Below are positions 35,601 to 50,700 of a stretch of 64,000 bases of DNA, one piece after another. Numbering within the stretch: position 1 is the first letter of the stretch; each line of letters starts with the position of its first letter. The notes below the pieces were generated by a model that worked only from the letters and a program-made list of their open reading frames with translations, did no database searches and had not been told where the DNA came from. Source of the stretch: Anagrus nilaparvatae (taxonomy: Eukaryota; Arthropoda; Insecta; Hymenoptera; Mymaridae); assembly GCA_022575985.1 (NCBI GenBank), contig JAKSXM010000007.1, positions 27,592,501 through 27,656,500 of the forward strand. Direction: 5' to 3'. Both the position numbers and the translations under genes were made by a program.

Positions 35601-36588
35601 GCTCTCTCAGTGTTAGAAAATAAGCTTCTTCTGACAGACGCTATTTGTACTAAACAAGAGAGAGCCAAAGATGATAATGATGTTGGTAGACTGTGATATA
35701 AATCAAAAAACAGTTTTAATGTTGTGAAATCTAAAAATGCAGGTCTCCAACTAGTTGGGATTTGAACGGTGCAGAGATCATCAGAGCTCTCATCAGTTGA
35801 TGTACCAATAAAATCAAAAGTAAGACAATTTTGTGCAAGCCTTAAAAGTTGCGTCATTAATCCATGCTGAGCTTCATCATTAAAATTTAAATTTTTACAA
35901 TTTTCTCGGGCTGTACCAAGTAAAGAACATGACAATCTAAATATTTCAAATAATTGCGTATCTCTAAAACTGCTTGCTATTTTTCGGTGCTTTGTTAAGG
36001 ACCTGTTAGCATCTGCTTCAGATATTTGATTCATTTCACAAGTTAACTGTGAAAGTAATTGAACTCCAATCATACAATGTTCAACAGAACCCTGTTTAAA
36101 TAAATAAAAAAATAAATTATTGAATAGAAATGTCATTATAGAGGTAAATAAATTAATTTCTGCACCTGAAGGAACTTTGAAACATCACTGACAACATTTC
36201 GAAAAACAAATTCATCTTTGTCAGAATCAAACCATCCAAGTTTTGAAATACGAGCAAAAAGTGTAACAAGCGCTTGTATTACAAAATTTGGTAATTTTGG
36301 CTGAGTGGCTAGGTAATTAAGAACATAATTTCTAATATCAAGTCTTTGTTGTAAGCTTAATCCTTGAGCAGATCTTGATACCAATTTAGTTAACGTCGTA
36401 GCTGCTAATAATTGTGCATATGCAGAATCACCTCGATCCAATAAGAGTTGACATTTAGTTAAAGTATCTGGTGCATTTTGAAAATTGACCAAAGCTTTTT
36501 CAGCTTCAGCACGATGAGCTGAATCTTGAGACTCATAAAGCTGTTTGCATAATAATTCAAGTTGTCTCACTTCTTGAAGGTGATCCAT
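31701..36588 (-). CDS. XPO7: Exportin-7 (RanBP16), complete, nine coding exons
   Basis: Exons (5' to 3'): 36166-36588, 34996-36091, 34644-34929, 34434-34578, 32995-33705, 32795-32933, 32259-32336, 31869-32190, 31701-31800. They total 3300 nt, one frame, 1099 residues, close to the roughly 1087 of vertebrate XPO7. The start [20 protein letters not shown] leads into the importin-beta N-terminal (Ran-binding) region (about residues 30-95), followed by HEAT-type helical repeats. Highly conserved blocks include [35 protein letters not shown] and [20 protein letters not shown]. The C-terminus matches the family (...GSDMMTS). XPO7 is a RanGTP-dependent nuclear export receptor in the importin-beta superfamily, shuttling through nuclear pores. 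All introns have GT/AG ends. Intron 4 (about 730 bp) and intron 6 (about 460 bp) are the larger downstream introns; the others are mostly near 70-120 bp. Confidence 0.97.
32610..32651. repeat. CAA/AAT trinucleotide microsatellite
   Basis: A short (CAA)n followed by (AAT)n run within exportin-7 intron 6. Confidence 0.85.
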
Positions 36589-38701
36589 TTTAATTGATAA
36601 TTTTTATTTCATAATTATAGTTCTAGTTCACTTATGCATTTTAATTGTTGTGATTCTTTATCACCCACTATGAAAAAAATGAAATTGCAAATAAAGTAAA
36701 CATTTTGGATTTGGAGCAAAAACAAAGAATAATAATCAAAAATTGACTGAAAATGTTTTAAGAAATTAATGAAAAGTAATTATGAATTTTACATGTGAAT
36801 AAAATCTTGCAACGTCCAGAGTTAAGATGTTTTTTTGTCAGATTCCGGCACTTTATTATATGCAAACAACAAACCACCCTAGAAATATGGTACTTGACTA
36901 TGGGACTACTATATAATATAGGTTATGAAGAACTAAAATTAAAGTGCCGTATGAAAATAAAGGTTTATCTGTCTTGCTTCGTTCATTGGAAATTAATATA
37001 TTTGTCTTTTTTCAAACACTTTGCGAAGATGAAGTTTGGCAACGTTGCAAGAACACTATCTCTTTTTTATGTGCAATTTTTAATTTCATTTTAAAAAATT
37101 TTGAAATTGGACCAGTAACAGATTTAAAATTTATATCCAATTTTCTGTCAATTTATTCTAAATAATATTCTTTCAGATTATTATCAAAATCGAATGCGTT
37201 ATTCCGTCATAAAAAAGTTTCAAAATTCAATCACTTGGTTATTATAAAAATCAACAAAATATACAAGCATGCAGTGATTATACTCAATTTTTAAATATTT
37301 AGGAATGAAAAAAATGTCTTATTTCCTATTTTTAGGATCAAAAATACTTAATGAATGATAAATATAAAGGATAAATAAAAATTAATGAAAAAAAAGTTTT
37401 TGTGATGTCAAAAGAAACTTTATTGAACACACTTATTAAAGTTTGAAAATGATAAAGCATATTACATATAAATAAAGTATACATCGCATATTTATTGTTA
37501 AAAAAGAGAAATTTATTAAGTGTGAACATCTAATTACTTCTATAAGAGATCTGCAATTGAATCATGTTATAATAAATAATAAAAACTTTTTCAAGGTATT
37601 TTAAATAATTTACACAGCCTGGATAATCAAATTTTTCTTTACGATAAAACATGAATCAAACTTTTTCTATGGAATATAGAAGCTGAGCAATTAAAATAAA
37701 AGTCAAAATTCTCTGATAATATATTTATTTTTTAGAGATTTCATTGTGAAGTAAAATACACTAAAATTAAATTATTCTTTATATGTACATAAATTAAAAC
37801 TTATATAAAAAAAAACTATTTCAAAATAATAAAAGAAAATAATAGATCTAAATATTATACGAAAGGACGTGAATAATTTTTCAGTCTGTTTACAATTTTT
37901 TTTAGTTTTACTAAAATATATACGAGACGATAATTATAATTGATTATATCTTTTAACTTAATATTTACACATTCATACAATTTTTTTTTTATTTTTTTTT
38001 TTTTGCACAATTCATTCGTATATAAATTAATTAAAATATTTTTTTAAAGAAAGCAAACAATACCAGCAGATTTACTTTCGTATATACAAAATTTTGAACA
38101 ACCAAACAAAGTATTATTAAGCTTCAAATGCAACATTGGCATTGTGTCGATATTTATATAAGACTCATTACATATAAATACATAAATTAAATTTTAAGAG
38201 TCCTTTTCAATTAGACATGTAAGAAAAAAAAAGTTATAAAAAAAAATGTTATATATTAAATAATTTATTTAATTTTCACTTGACATGTCTTATATAAAAT
38301 TTTGTCTTTCACCCTCTGACAACACGTTAAACACTTTACGACTCTTCTTATTACGATAAATTAATTAGATAAAAAAAATTCATTAATGTATAATACATCT
38401 AAATATTTCATTCCAAGTCTTTTTATCACTCGTTTGTTAAAGCATCCATGGGATGCATCAATTTCCATTTTATTTCCAAATATAGCTTCTGAGTGACTTG
38501 TAGGTTAAATGAAAAATAAAGGTCATTGGCCGAGTCTAATTTTTATTTTTTAATCTTATTTCACAATTATGCATTGTGAATAAATTAAAATCAATCACCA
38601 AAAAATCTGTAAACATATTTAATTAGTTAAATTTGTTAAATAGAAATAATTAACAAGAACTCACTATTATATCACATTAAAGGAATCGTCGTATTAATTT
38701 G
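36589..38701. other. Intergenic: exportin-7 upstream and slimb 3' flank
   Basis: Both neighbours are on the minus strand, so this holds the exportin-7 promoter/5' UTR (near 36600-36750) and the slimb 3' UTR. A minus-strand AATAAA is at 38542-38547. At 36795-37165 two overlapping plus-strand frames (99 and 73 codons) appear, with slightly better composition than the surroundings. They are not recognised and could be a decayed coding fragment. Confidence 0.4.
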
Positions 38702-41700
38702 TCACTCAAATGGAGATGGAGATCTGGTATCCGAGTGACTAACATTTAAAACGTTTGTATTTCGGAATCCAGAAGTACTGTTCTCGCTACTAGAATTTTC
38801 TTGATTGCAATTCAAAAAATCCCAAATGAGGATTGTGTCATCGTGAGATGAAGACACGATTTGAAATTCATCAAACTGAAGACGAAAAACGCGTCCAGTA
38901 TGTTCCACCAACGTGCGAAGACATAAATTGGTTGTGATAGTTCTTGGATCCAGGGCAGCCACCAAGTCCCATACTTTAATTTTCCTGAAATAAGCAAGAG
39001 TTTCATAAATTATGAATATTTAAATAAATAATAATCAACTCACCCATCATAAGCACCACTGACAATATGTTTGCTGTCGAACCTGATACATCTGACCAAT
39101 TCCTCGTGACCTTCTAACACTCTCAAACACGCACCACATTCAATGTCCCACAATCTTATTGTGTTATCGCTGCTACCACTGACAACCAAACGATCTCTAT
39201 ACTGTAAGCAGGCAATTCCACGTTTGTGACCACTTAAAGTTCTGACGAATTCGCAAGTAGAAGTATTCCATACTTTGATTGTTCGATCTCCACTAGCTGA
39301 TACAATATATTTTTCGTCGAAATCAACGACGTTTACTGCAGCTCTATGACCAACCAGTACTCGTCGAAGGGCTATTTCTGTTTGTGAAGTCATGTCCCAA
39401 ACTGCTATCGATCGATCTTTTGAGCAGGTAACCATCATACCGTTATTGAATCTTAGATGTAAAACAGCTTCACAGTGATGAATTAAAGTATTAACCATTT
39501 CTCCTGTGTTTGCATCCCAAACTCTTACTGTACTGTCGGAGGAGCCCGAAATAATTGCCTTGTCATCGTATTGCAAACATAATACCGAACCTGTGTGTCC
39601 AGTCAAAACTTTGACACATTGTAATGTATTCCTGTCCCAAATTTTGATAGTGTTATCTCGAAGACCAGAGACGATTTTTTGATCGTCGTACTGAAGGCAG
39701 TAAACACCCTTTGAATTTTCACTACGGCAGTTTATTCTTTGTAAGTTAAATATACCATTTCGCCAATTATTATCTATACTTTTGATATCTTTTGTTATTT
39801 TTGGAAAAAGGGTTCTATAAAATACGTGATTTGGATGATTTTCGCCCATTCTTGGTTTGAAAAGATACTGAATCCATCCTCTTCTCTCCGCCAAGCCTCT
39901 CCATACCGAATCAGTTCTAACCTTCCGTTCAATTAATTTTTTCCATAACATTCCTTCGCTGATAACTCTGTACCATTCTTTGCAAACGAGCTCAGCGGCT
40001 GCTAACGAATCGCAGTCTAAATAAGACAAAATTCCTTCAGCAACGTGATCCAAACCTTTTTCTGTGGAAAGTGAAAGAAAATATTAGAAGAATACTTATT
40101 GAATCTGTAAAGTAAAAAGAATAAATAGTAAATGAGCATCTTACTGGGTAATAAGGAAATGAAGTCTCTTTGTAACATTGGTTTTAAATAAGCATTGATG
40201 TGTCCATGTTGGTAGTGGCACATACGAGCCAAAAGTTGTTCAACGAAATGAACTTGTTCAGGTTCACTCCATTTTTCAAAATATTTCATACATTGGTTTT
40301 GATCATTCATATATTGTGCAGACATTCCTGGAGGATCTTTTTTCTTAGTACCATCATAAAGTATAGTCATTGGAAACTGTAATCAAAAAAATAAAAATAA
40401 ACGTTAACTACGAGTTCTGTAATACCAATTTGATGTTCGCAGTACAATTAAGAGGAACTTGAAAAAAAAAAAAAGAGAAAGGTGGTTGGATAATATTTGC
40501 ATTTCTCGTACTCATAATAAATGTTTGGATTTGAATGTGGGCGTGGTTACATATAAATATGATTGCTATTCCTTTTGTTTTTTTTTTACCTAACAATGAT
40601 ACTATTTTAAAAATTTTTATGTAATCAGATATAGGTATAAATGAGTTGGAGAAATTATTGATAATTTTTTAATGAGTAATTTGAGACAGATGTTTCATTA
40701 TTATTAAAAAAATCAATATTTAGTTTTATGTAACATAAAATTATAGTAGACAACCCCCTTTTATTTTCCTGCATGTTGTTATATGTATGATTTTTATATA
40801 ATACCTTATAAGGAATATGGAAAAGGTGTGTAGTTCTGCGGGTGCGCGTGACAAGCCCAAAAAATAATAACGAATTAATTATTCTATTTAGCCCTATTCA
40901 ATACCTAATAGCTTCTGCAGATAAAAAGTAATTAAATAATTTTCAAATTATAATTGAAAAATTTTTATCATGTTTTTTGTTAGAAAAGAAATTTTTTTTT
41001 TAATTAAAATTTTATTTAGATATATTTTATATTTAACACTATTATAGTGTGAGAATTTTTTTTTTTTCATTTCCTTTATTATACTTTTTTATTTAAATAT
41101 AATTTTTTTTTGTATTTAAAGCGGAAATCCTCGTGGTTAATGAAAAACTATTGTTGCTACTGGATTTTCAATTTTATTATTATTGAAGCGATTTGACGAA
41201 TTCAAAATTGTTATTTGAGCTAATCAGTTAATGAAAAAATAAAAAATATTAATTTAAAGCAATAAATTATGAGTTAAGGAAGTAAACTTGATTATTTTAG
41301 CCTCTAAAGTGTCATAAAATTCTGTGCAAAACTTAACGCGCAAAACTGCAAGATTTTTTCACCTTTATTGTTTAAAAAAGGCTAACAAAAAATAGTCAAA
41401 TTAATAAGAAAAAAGAGTCTTTAAAATTCTGAATCGTCTAAAAATTTCTTGGCACATAAAATACCGCTTTAATGGGACCTTATGAACTGAAATTTTAAGG
41501 AATAATTGTCAAAGCGTCTGAAGGGCTCGGCTAATTTTAGCTGTAATTGTTGTAATTTTACAACAGCGCGTTATAAAGCTTTTATGTTGTGCAAATGTCT
41601 TATAAAAACGAGACGATAAGCAATAAAAGAAAGAGAAAATATGCATTGAAATGCAAAATCATCGCTAATAAATATTGATAAATCTAGGTTAAATGACCAG

Positions 41701-44700
41701 AAAAAAGAGGATTTTTATACAAGAAACAGAACAATATGCAATCTAGGGAATACAATAATACTTCCGTATCATTATCTTAAACATAACAATGTAAATTTTT
41801 TTTTGGATGATAAGTAAAAACAATAAGAAATAAAATGTCAGCATCTATAAGAAATAAATTAAAAAAAATAAAAAACTAGTCCATAAAGTACAAAAGAGCG
41901 AGAGAGAAAAACAAAAGCAGGTCATCGTTTATAGAATCGCTTCTGTATATTATAATAACGGATTGTTGCCATATAATTCTGCGACACGAATATTTTTGCA
42001 AAATGTATATAAAGTCATAAAAAAAATTGTTTATTTGTGCATGTAAAAGTGTAAGTATTTAACCGTTAATTTTCCATAGAGCAGATGTTTATTGCGAAAA
42101 GAAAAAAAGTCGAATAATTTTGAAATCGATTGGTTTTCTTAGTTATTATTACTTTGTAATATTGTTGGCAAAACATCGTCTTAGAGACTTAAAATTTTTG
42201 GCCTCACAGAAAGTATTTTATCCAGAATTCTTTTTAAATTTATTGCCAACATTTATCTAATTCTACTTAATCCGAAATTTTTCTTTTTTAACTTGATATT
42301 TATGACGTCATTCGTGACGACTTTATAATATATTTAATTATTATTTTTCATTTTTACCTCTTTCTTCCACAATTTATTTTGCATTACGCAATGATTTCAA
42401 GTCTTATTGTTAACAGCACGCAGAAAATAAATTATATTTTATTTGGAGTTGAAAGTACGCGAATATAAATAAAGCTTTTATCAAAAATTATTCTCTCAAT
42501 TCTTCTTTCAATGAGGATAAAAAAAAATTAGATAAATAAAATTTGGTGACGTGATTCATTTAAAATAAATTTTTTCAATCAATCTTTGTATTTATTTGTT
42601 TAAAAAATTTGCAAACAAGTGCAGTAAAAAAAAAAATTAATCATTTTTAATTAAGATAATAATTAAATAAATTTATTTAAATTTTCAATATGACCTATAT
42701 TTGAAGTTAATTAAATCATTATTGATACATGTTATTAAAATTTTGTCAAGCGGAAGAATGAGCACATAGTTTATTGTTAATATAATGTAATAAGTCTGAG
42801 CGAACTTTTTCTGACTACCTATATCTGATGAAAATTCTATCTTAAGATTTAAAACTTGACTTCAATTCACTCTTGCTTAGACTTTCGAGGAAAACTTTTA
42901 AATTAGTTAAGAGCAAAGAGAAGAGCTTACTCTACTTTTATAAGAAACAAACTGGTTGTTATCAAAGTATCTGAACACCCGAATCGCTGCAAAGGATGAA
43001 AAATCGATAATTTGCAATTTGTTTTAAAAAAAAAATTATAAAACGCATTTGAGAATATAATCAAAGTTTTTAGTTTGCAACTGACAGTCAAATAGAAAAA
43101 AAGTTTACTCGAGAAATTTCAAAGCAATCGAATAAAAAATTCAATTAAAAAATATATTTAAAAAAATAATTCAATGATTTTTAACTCATGCAAATATGAT
43201 TGATTACGAAAAATTTTATTTAGTGACAGGCTAAAAACGTACAGTATAAACTCATAGATTATCTGAAACAATAAAATTTATGACACTTTATTAACAAATA
43301 CGAGCTTACGTCACTGTGATAATAAATTTTTCTTTTGGTTGCCTATGCCATTAATTTAATGAAAGTTTAGATTAATGAACTCTTGTAATTAAGTATCAAT
43401 TTTCTATTTCTCGGTTTAAATTGCGAAATTTTTATTATCATGCAAAAATAAATAAATTTTTTCAACAGGTTTATTAATTATTCTTATGAGTGCGTATCAA
43501 GTATGAAAAAGGCAAAAAAATGACAACAAATAATAAAATAATTTCTAATAAAGAAAAATCACCGATAAAAAAAACACGTGTTCGCTAAAAAATTTGCTAA
43601 ATAAATATAATTTTATTAGTTAAGTTAATAAAAAATTAATCACACGCAATTAAATTTGATAAAAATTAAAAAATTCTGTAAACTCCTTATATGTAAAGTT
43701 GTCTAAGAATTTTATTTTAATTGATTTGAAATTTAATTTCTTAATTTAAAATAATTAATTTTTAACACCTTCGCAAAGCAATCTCTCATTAAAAAATTTA
43801 TTATTGTAAATAAAAGTACTTTCTCTCAATATTAAAAAGTAAGTACAAAAGAAATTATCTAAAAGTTCAAATAAGTATAGAAAAAATTCATCCTTGGGTA
43901 CCCATCAACGCGCACGTGAGATTTAATTTAGATATATCTTATCATCAGATTCAGAACGCAATGTTAGAATATTTTTATACTTTTATATACACTGTTAAAT
44001 TGCTGTTCTTGGATTTGCGAATATTAAACATTTTTTCGCTTTAGACAGCGATAATGATTCTAATCCACTACAAGGGAACTTGAATATATTTTTTAGTCAA
44101 CTTTAGCGGTATGAAAGTTTATTTTCGATCAAAGAATTATTGGTCCTTAAAGTAATAACTAGGGTTGTGTAGTTACTCGAATGTCAGTTCGAGTACCCAG
44201 AATTGGAAGCTTCTTTGGCTATATACAAAACTCGGGCCAACTCGAAACTAAAAACCCAGTAAAAACCCGAATTTTCGGTACCTTAGTCGAAATTCGGGTA
44301 TAACTAACTTTTAATGAATAGAATCTAAAAAGATAAAAATGAATTATATTTTTCAAGTATTAGCCTAAAATTCCGCAATCGAATTTTTAATCACAGTTAT
44401 TTAAGAGCGTAGATTTAGTTTTCAACTTTTAGATTATTAATAAAAATTTAAATTAGGGAAAATTTCTTTAAAACACGGTGGTATAGGTCAGTAGAACAAA
44501 AATTATAATAAAAGATAATAAACTGCGATAAAAATAGCAAAATAATTAGATTTTTTTTTTTAAATCTCACATATTATTAATAGTTAATATTTGCGTGGGA
44601 AAAATGGTAAAATAATAATTATTATAAAAAAAAAATAATTTAAAATGACATAAAAGTTGATATATTACATAAATTTATGGAAAATAACGGAGACTAGTAA

Positions 44701-47700
44701 ATGTGTCAATTTTATTCGGTGAAAGGTACTAAACTTTTTCATTTATCGAGAAAGTTAATGCAATAATAGCTATATAATTTTTCTTTTAATCATACATTTT
44801 AGTTTTATAATAATATAAATAAATAAATAATCAATAGCATATTATTTTAAATCTTACATCATTTTATTTTATTTTATCCATTCTCTTTACTCTGCAATTA
44901 AAGAGTTTCGAAATATTATCTTTTCTTCTGGCTTTTGTTTATTTAAACATAAAATAGTGTAAATTAAATTGAAAACTTAAAAAAATTTTATTACTACAAT
45001 TTATTTTCATTTGTATTACTTAGGCCCTTGCTACACTAACACGTAATCATGTTTTATGATAATCATGTTTGTTGGATATTTTGTGGTATATAGCTGGGTT
45101 ATTCGATATTCGAGTTATTACAATATGGCGCCACTAGTAATATTAGTAAATATTTTTAATAAAAATTAAACAATAAAATGTAATTAAATGGTATTTTAAT
45201 TATAGACTAAGTTATTTATTATAAAAATTATACATAATTTATGTAACTAATAAATTTTTAGTAGTTTATAATCATTTAAATATGTAATTTTAAGGTTATG
45301 CTTATAGTACAGTGTAGCTGGGTAAAAAATATTCAACAAACATGATTATCATAAAACATGATTACGTGCTGGTGTAGAAAGGACCTTAATAATTGAAATT
45401 CATGCGCATAATTTGGTTGAAAATTTTGAGGGCCTACCCATTAATGATCATTTTCGACCATTTTTCGGAGGTAAAGTAATATTTTAATCAGAAAAATAAT
45501 TCGTTTAAATAAATAATAATAAAATACGTATCTGATGATATTTTTTTTCAAACTACAAAAATAACGAAATAGAAATTTAAAATCTTTTTCATGGAACAAC
45601 CCTGTTAAAGTAGGAGAGAATCCGAGAGAGAATCAATGCATTAACATTTGGCCACGAGAAAGTAAATGTTTAAAAAAAGCCAAGAAACTAAAAATTGAGT
45701 TATTAACATATAATTAAAATTATTAATTTTTTTTAGAGTGTACATAGCAATAATAAAAATATATAAATAATAATGTTTTTGTTTTCCCAAGTAACACAGA
45801 AACAAAAGTTATTAAAAAAAATTACAACCATATGAATTCATTATTTTTCTCTACAATGTTTAAATTTTATTATCTGTACATGCCAATAATACTTTTTAAA
45901 ATCATACACTATATTATTTTATTATTTTATTTGTATGTAAAAAAAAAAATTATTTAGGTTAAGAAAAAATTATTTGAAAATGCATACTTTTTTTTTTCTA
46001 TTTTGCATGCTTTTAATTGCATGCATGCATGATAATAAAAGTTATTTTTTTTACTGTTAAAAACAGATGTGCAATTTTTTTAAAACAACAAAAAATTATT
46101 GATTTTATGTTAAAATTCAAATTGAACTTTTCTACACTGTTAGAATTACTATTACTATTATTATTCACAGAAATTTAAAAAAACATTATTTTTTTTCTCT
46201 TTTTATGTCACAATTGCTCATATTTACAAGAATAACTCGCTCTTGTGCAACTTTATATACGCTCAAAGCAAATGAACAAAGAACAAAGCAGTTATCTGAC
46301 ACGAACCAGTACAACTATAATAGGATACACTTTTTTTCTAGTACTAAAAAAATAAAAAAATATAAAAATAAAGGGACACCTTTTGCAAAGTTAAAACATC
46401 CGGTAAAAAACGTTACGAGTAATAGAAAAAATGTTTAATGATAAAAACATTTGACTGGACGCGCGGAATAATTTTTTTTATTTTTAATACATTTTCTAGG
46501 TACTTATTCTTAACAGTTGTTTTTCTACAATTATATTAACTTTAATCTTACTTCCTACATATTTCACCAAGCTAATTTTAAAGCTTTTATGCGTTAATAA
46601 ATTCTCTTGCGAAATGAATTTCTAAAGAAAATAAAAACTCGAGACCTTGAATAGCAATTTTTCTAATTATACCAGCTATAGTCTATAGATAAAAAACGTT
46701 AGAAACTTTTCAAGGTGTTTGACCGATGACTGACTGCACGAACTCATCAATGAGCCAGATTTTATATATAATAAAGCTTAGAAAATCGATTGCGAACTAA
46801 TAAAAAACGAGATATTTTTCAAAGAAATATAAATTTTAATGAATCATATAAAAAATACAATTGATATAGATATTATTATATTTAATTAAGTTATAAAAGA
46901 ACCCCGAGGATATAAAAATTGTATCATTTGCCATATATAAAAATCCAGTATAATTTATGTTAGATCGAAAACAATAAAATTTTTATTTTGTTAATCAGGA
47001 CGAAACACTTGTACTTTTTTTTAAGAATCTAAATCTTTTTGTGTTATCAGTGCGCTTAATTTTTTTTTTTTTTTTTTATTTAAAGCCGTTTTTTTCTCTA
47101 AGATATGCTCTAGTTAAATTATCAAACTTTTAGATTTAATAATCAACGAATACTTTTTTTAAATTTAAAATTTTAAATGGTTAAATTTCTTGTAATCGTC
47201 TTGTAATTTGGGCAAGCTACAGCACCGTGGCGCTGGTGAAGTTTCTATATCTTTTCAATGCATTTTGAGACCAGATTATGATTGGTCAATTTCAGTTCCC
47301 CCATATAAAATTACAAGTGTATTTATGGACCAATTCGCTGACGTGCCCTCTGGATCAGCTTTGTCTAGCTTGCTTCATTACGCAAACTTAAAGTTATATT
47401 TCATTTACAAATATTTTTCTCGCAAGAGAAATGCATTTCTTTTACTATATAAGTAATTTTCCAGATAAACGGCGGTGGAGCTTGTAACTAATATGGTTTT
47501 TTCAAATTTTACCATTAAAAATCTTATAATAAACCTCAATTTTGTGTAATTAGTGCTTCTAAGTTTAGAAACTTAACTTAGTCGCGCGCCCTAAACGGGC
47601 GCAGTAATGTAAAAGTTACTAAATATATTTTAAAATAATTAAAAATAAAAAAATTATTATTAACGTCACTCTGGCCTTGAATCTCAAGTCGTTAAGTGAT

Positions 47701-50700
47701 AAAAAAAATAATACACATTTAACTATTTAAATGATACAAATAATACTTTATAAATTCAAAAAATTAATTTCTTAAATAATATTCACAAATTTAATGTTTA
47801 ATATCTCTTAATTTTACTAATTTACATTTAATGTGTTATTACTTTTTTAACGCAGTACTTCTGCAAAAAGAACAAGTTCAAAACTCAAATTTAAACTTCC
47901 GTGTATATATTTATCAAGTAAATATTAATATTTTTTATTAATTGCAGTTTAAAAATTATTTTATGGAAAAAAATTTATTTTAAATAATTTATTATTACTT
48001 GATTCATAAATATGAAATTACAGATTAAAGAATAATATTAAATTTGCGTTTTTATTTACTAAAAAACCTTAGTGCGCGCGCTTTGTATAATAAACAAACA
48101 ATATGGCGTCCTTGCTGCTAAAACTGCTAAAATAGGCTATTTTTATAACTAAATTGGAGTAACCAATTTTCCAGTAGATTATGCACACCTTGTTGTTTAC
48201 AAATAGTACAACACAAATTCACTTTGGATGAAATTCTCAGCCAAATCATTTACGTGTTTAATTTAATCTACACCTCACTGGTTTAAATTCAAGCTAAACT
48301 TTAGCGTTTTAGTCGAATAAATTTTTATCCGTGTGATAATGTTCTCTCAGTAACTCACGCTTATCCTCCAAATTATGAATATTGAATCTATCGTTGCATA
48401 TAAATGGAAAAAACCATAATGCAGTATTTAACACGGTAATCATGAACTCTGAGGAATGCTTTCTGAAAACTCATTAGCATTTATTGGTTTTCTGTTGCAT
48501 TAATTACAATAATAAATTCTCGATTTATTATAAATTTATCATTGCAGGTAATAAAAATATCAAACTCTATAATTATAATAAAAGTTCACCTGTTAGATTC
48601 GCAGAAGTAATTTTATTTATTTAAATTTATAAAGAGAAAAAAAAATAATTATTTTATAAATCGTAACTACATAGACATTTAACTTGTTAAAATCCATGCA
48701 CTTTTAAGATTACAAGATGCAATCTTGTTTTGTTTTATGTTTCTAACTCGTTTCTTCATTCAATTCGAGTATATCTGTAACGGTATTATAAAACCATTTA
48801 TAAACTTTTTTTTTAAAACTCAACTTAAACGGCTGAACCGACCTTTCTTCCTTCATTTCTCTGCACTTTACAATAATAACAATAATACCTTTTTAATATT
48901 TAGGTGTGTTACATTAACTGTATAATTTATAAACAATTTATTTCAAATGTAATATGCTAAAATCTTGATTTTTATCTCTTCTCGACGTTAAATTTTATTT
49001 TTTCAACTTTGACCCACTTTAATTATTGATTTTTTCTTCCATTTTTTTCAAAAGAAATTTTCTGTTTTTGTAAACAAAGTTGCAAAAATATTTAAATGCA
49101 TTTTTTTATACTCCATAGCTACATGCAAAAGCAACCTGATTATTAATAAGCTCCGCTAATTATATATCCTTTTTAAATTCGCAAATTTACTAAAAAGAAA
49201 AAAAAACTTTACGTGCACGTAAAAAAAGAGAAAAGTAACGGATTATTAACGTCAATGTACGTAAATAAAAATGATCAATATAAAAAATTCTTAGCCAATA
49301 AAAAAAATTTTTACCTTCAAGCTACACGTACAGACTGATCTGATTGGCTTTTTTTTTTAAGAGATAAAAATTTTATGTATAATTTTTTTAGCCTTTAGGT
49401 AAGTACTAAAAAAAGAGTATCTTTAATATTTTATAAACATGTTTTAAACAAAAAAAATTTTAAATTGGAATTAATTATTGTATAATATTTAATTGAACGT
49501 TTTTCAATGGCTTTTTTAAAATAACAGCATAATAAACAAATTAAATTATTAAATTTTGTTAAGTCATATTTTTTTTGTGAATATACTTTTTATGATTATT
49601 AATAAAATCTAAAGTTAATGTATAATTTAAAAAAACCAGTTTTTCTGCAAAAATCGATCTTTGTATTATAATTTAATGTTGGATATGATATTCGCAGTTA
49701 ATTACGTACATAAGAAAGATTTTATAAAATCTTTTATGCCCAATAAAATATTTGAAGATTTAACACCCATCTTTTAAGCACATCACTTTATATAAGCAAA
49801 ATTTTGCCTTAAAGTTTCATAAAAATATTTTTAGATACAAACAGTTCTAATTAATTATTTTTTTGTAATCACAAAAGAAAATGAAGAAAAATGTAGAGAA
49901 AGTTAATTTTTTGTTTGAAATAAATCTCAATATCAGAAGGAATTATACTCGGATCTTCGGAATAAATATAAACAAAATTGTTCAAATAAAATTTCTTTAG
50001 ATTAATCTGTTGAATTTTGAGATTGAATTATTAGGTTAAGAAGTTTCCTGGATGAGAAGGTCAAGAGAGATTTAAGTCTTGGAAGAATCTAAAAAATTAA
50101 TTTCACCCATTGAAAAAAGTATCGATCTCCTTGCAGATCTATCAACATTAATGAGAGATTGTTTCTAAAATAAAAAAAAATTATATATTTTTTTTATGAA
50201 AACAAGCTAATCCACTTATTTTTCTGGCAATTAGAACAAGCCAAACTTCAAAATTAGGTAGAAATTAGGCCACTTATTATACTTTGCACGAGTATAAAGT
50301 ATTAAATTTTAAACATATTCCACTTATTCTAATTATCAAAGGCTGAATGTATTTACATGCGGATAAAGACACGAAAAAAGGTGACATAAATAAAAAAAAA
50401 TCTCCTAAATTCAAGCGAATAATATGTGTTTACATTTACAGTATGACCTCAAAATTTTTTTTCTCTGATGTATAAGATATCTTGTTTTTCTGCTTTCTTC
50501 ATCTTTTTGTTAAAAAATTTTAAAAAGTGAAAAAAGAAAATTTAAAATTCCAATTAAATGTCATTAATTATTCATAAATGAAATTTCCTGGAACGAAAAG
50601 TATTCCATAATAGATAAATTATCGATTCAAGGAAACATGCTGATATTCTATAAAGAATTATTCATATGCATCAAACATTTTAATGCTTATCAGTGATATC

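Noticed and set aside
36944..37165. Second overlapping ORF as a separate gene
   Set aside because: Kept only as part of a possible decayed fragment; there is no start context, splice partner or family.
47580..47610. GCGCCCTAAACGGGCGC mini-hairpin
   Set aside because: The stem is short and isolated, with no adjacent gene or repeat.
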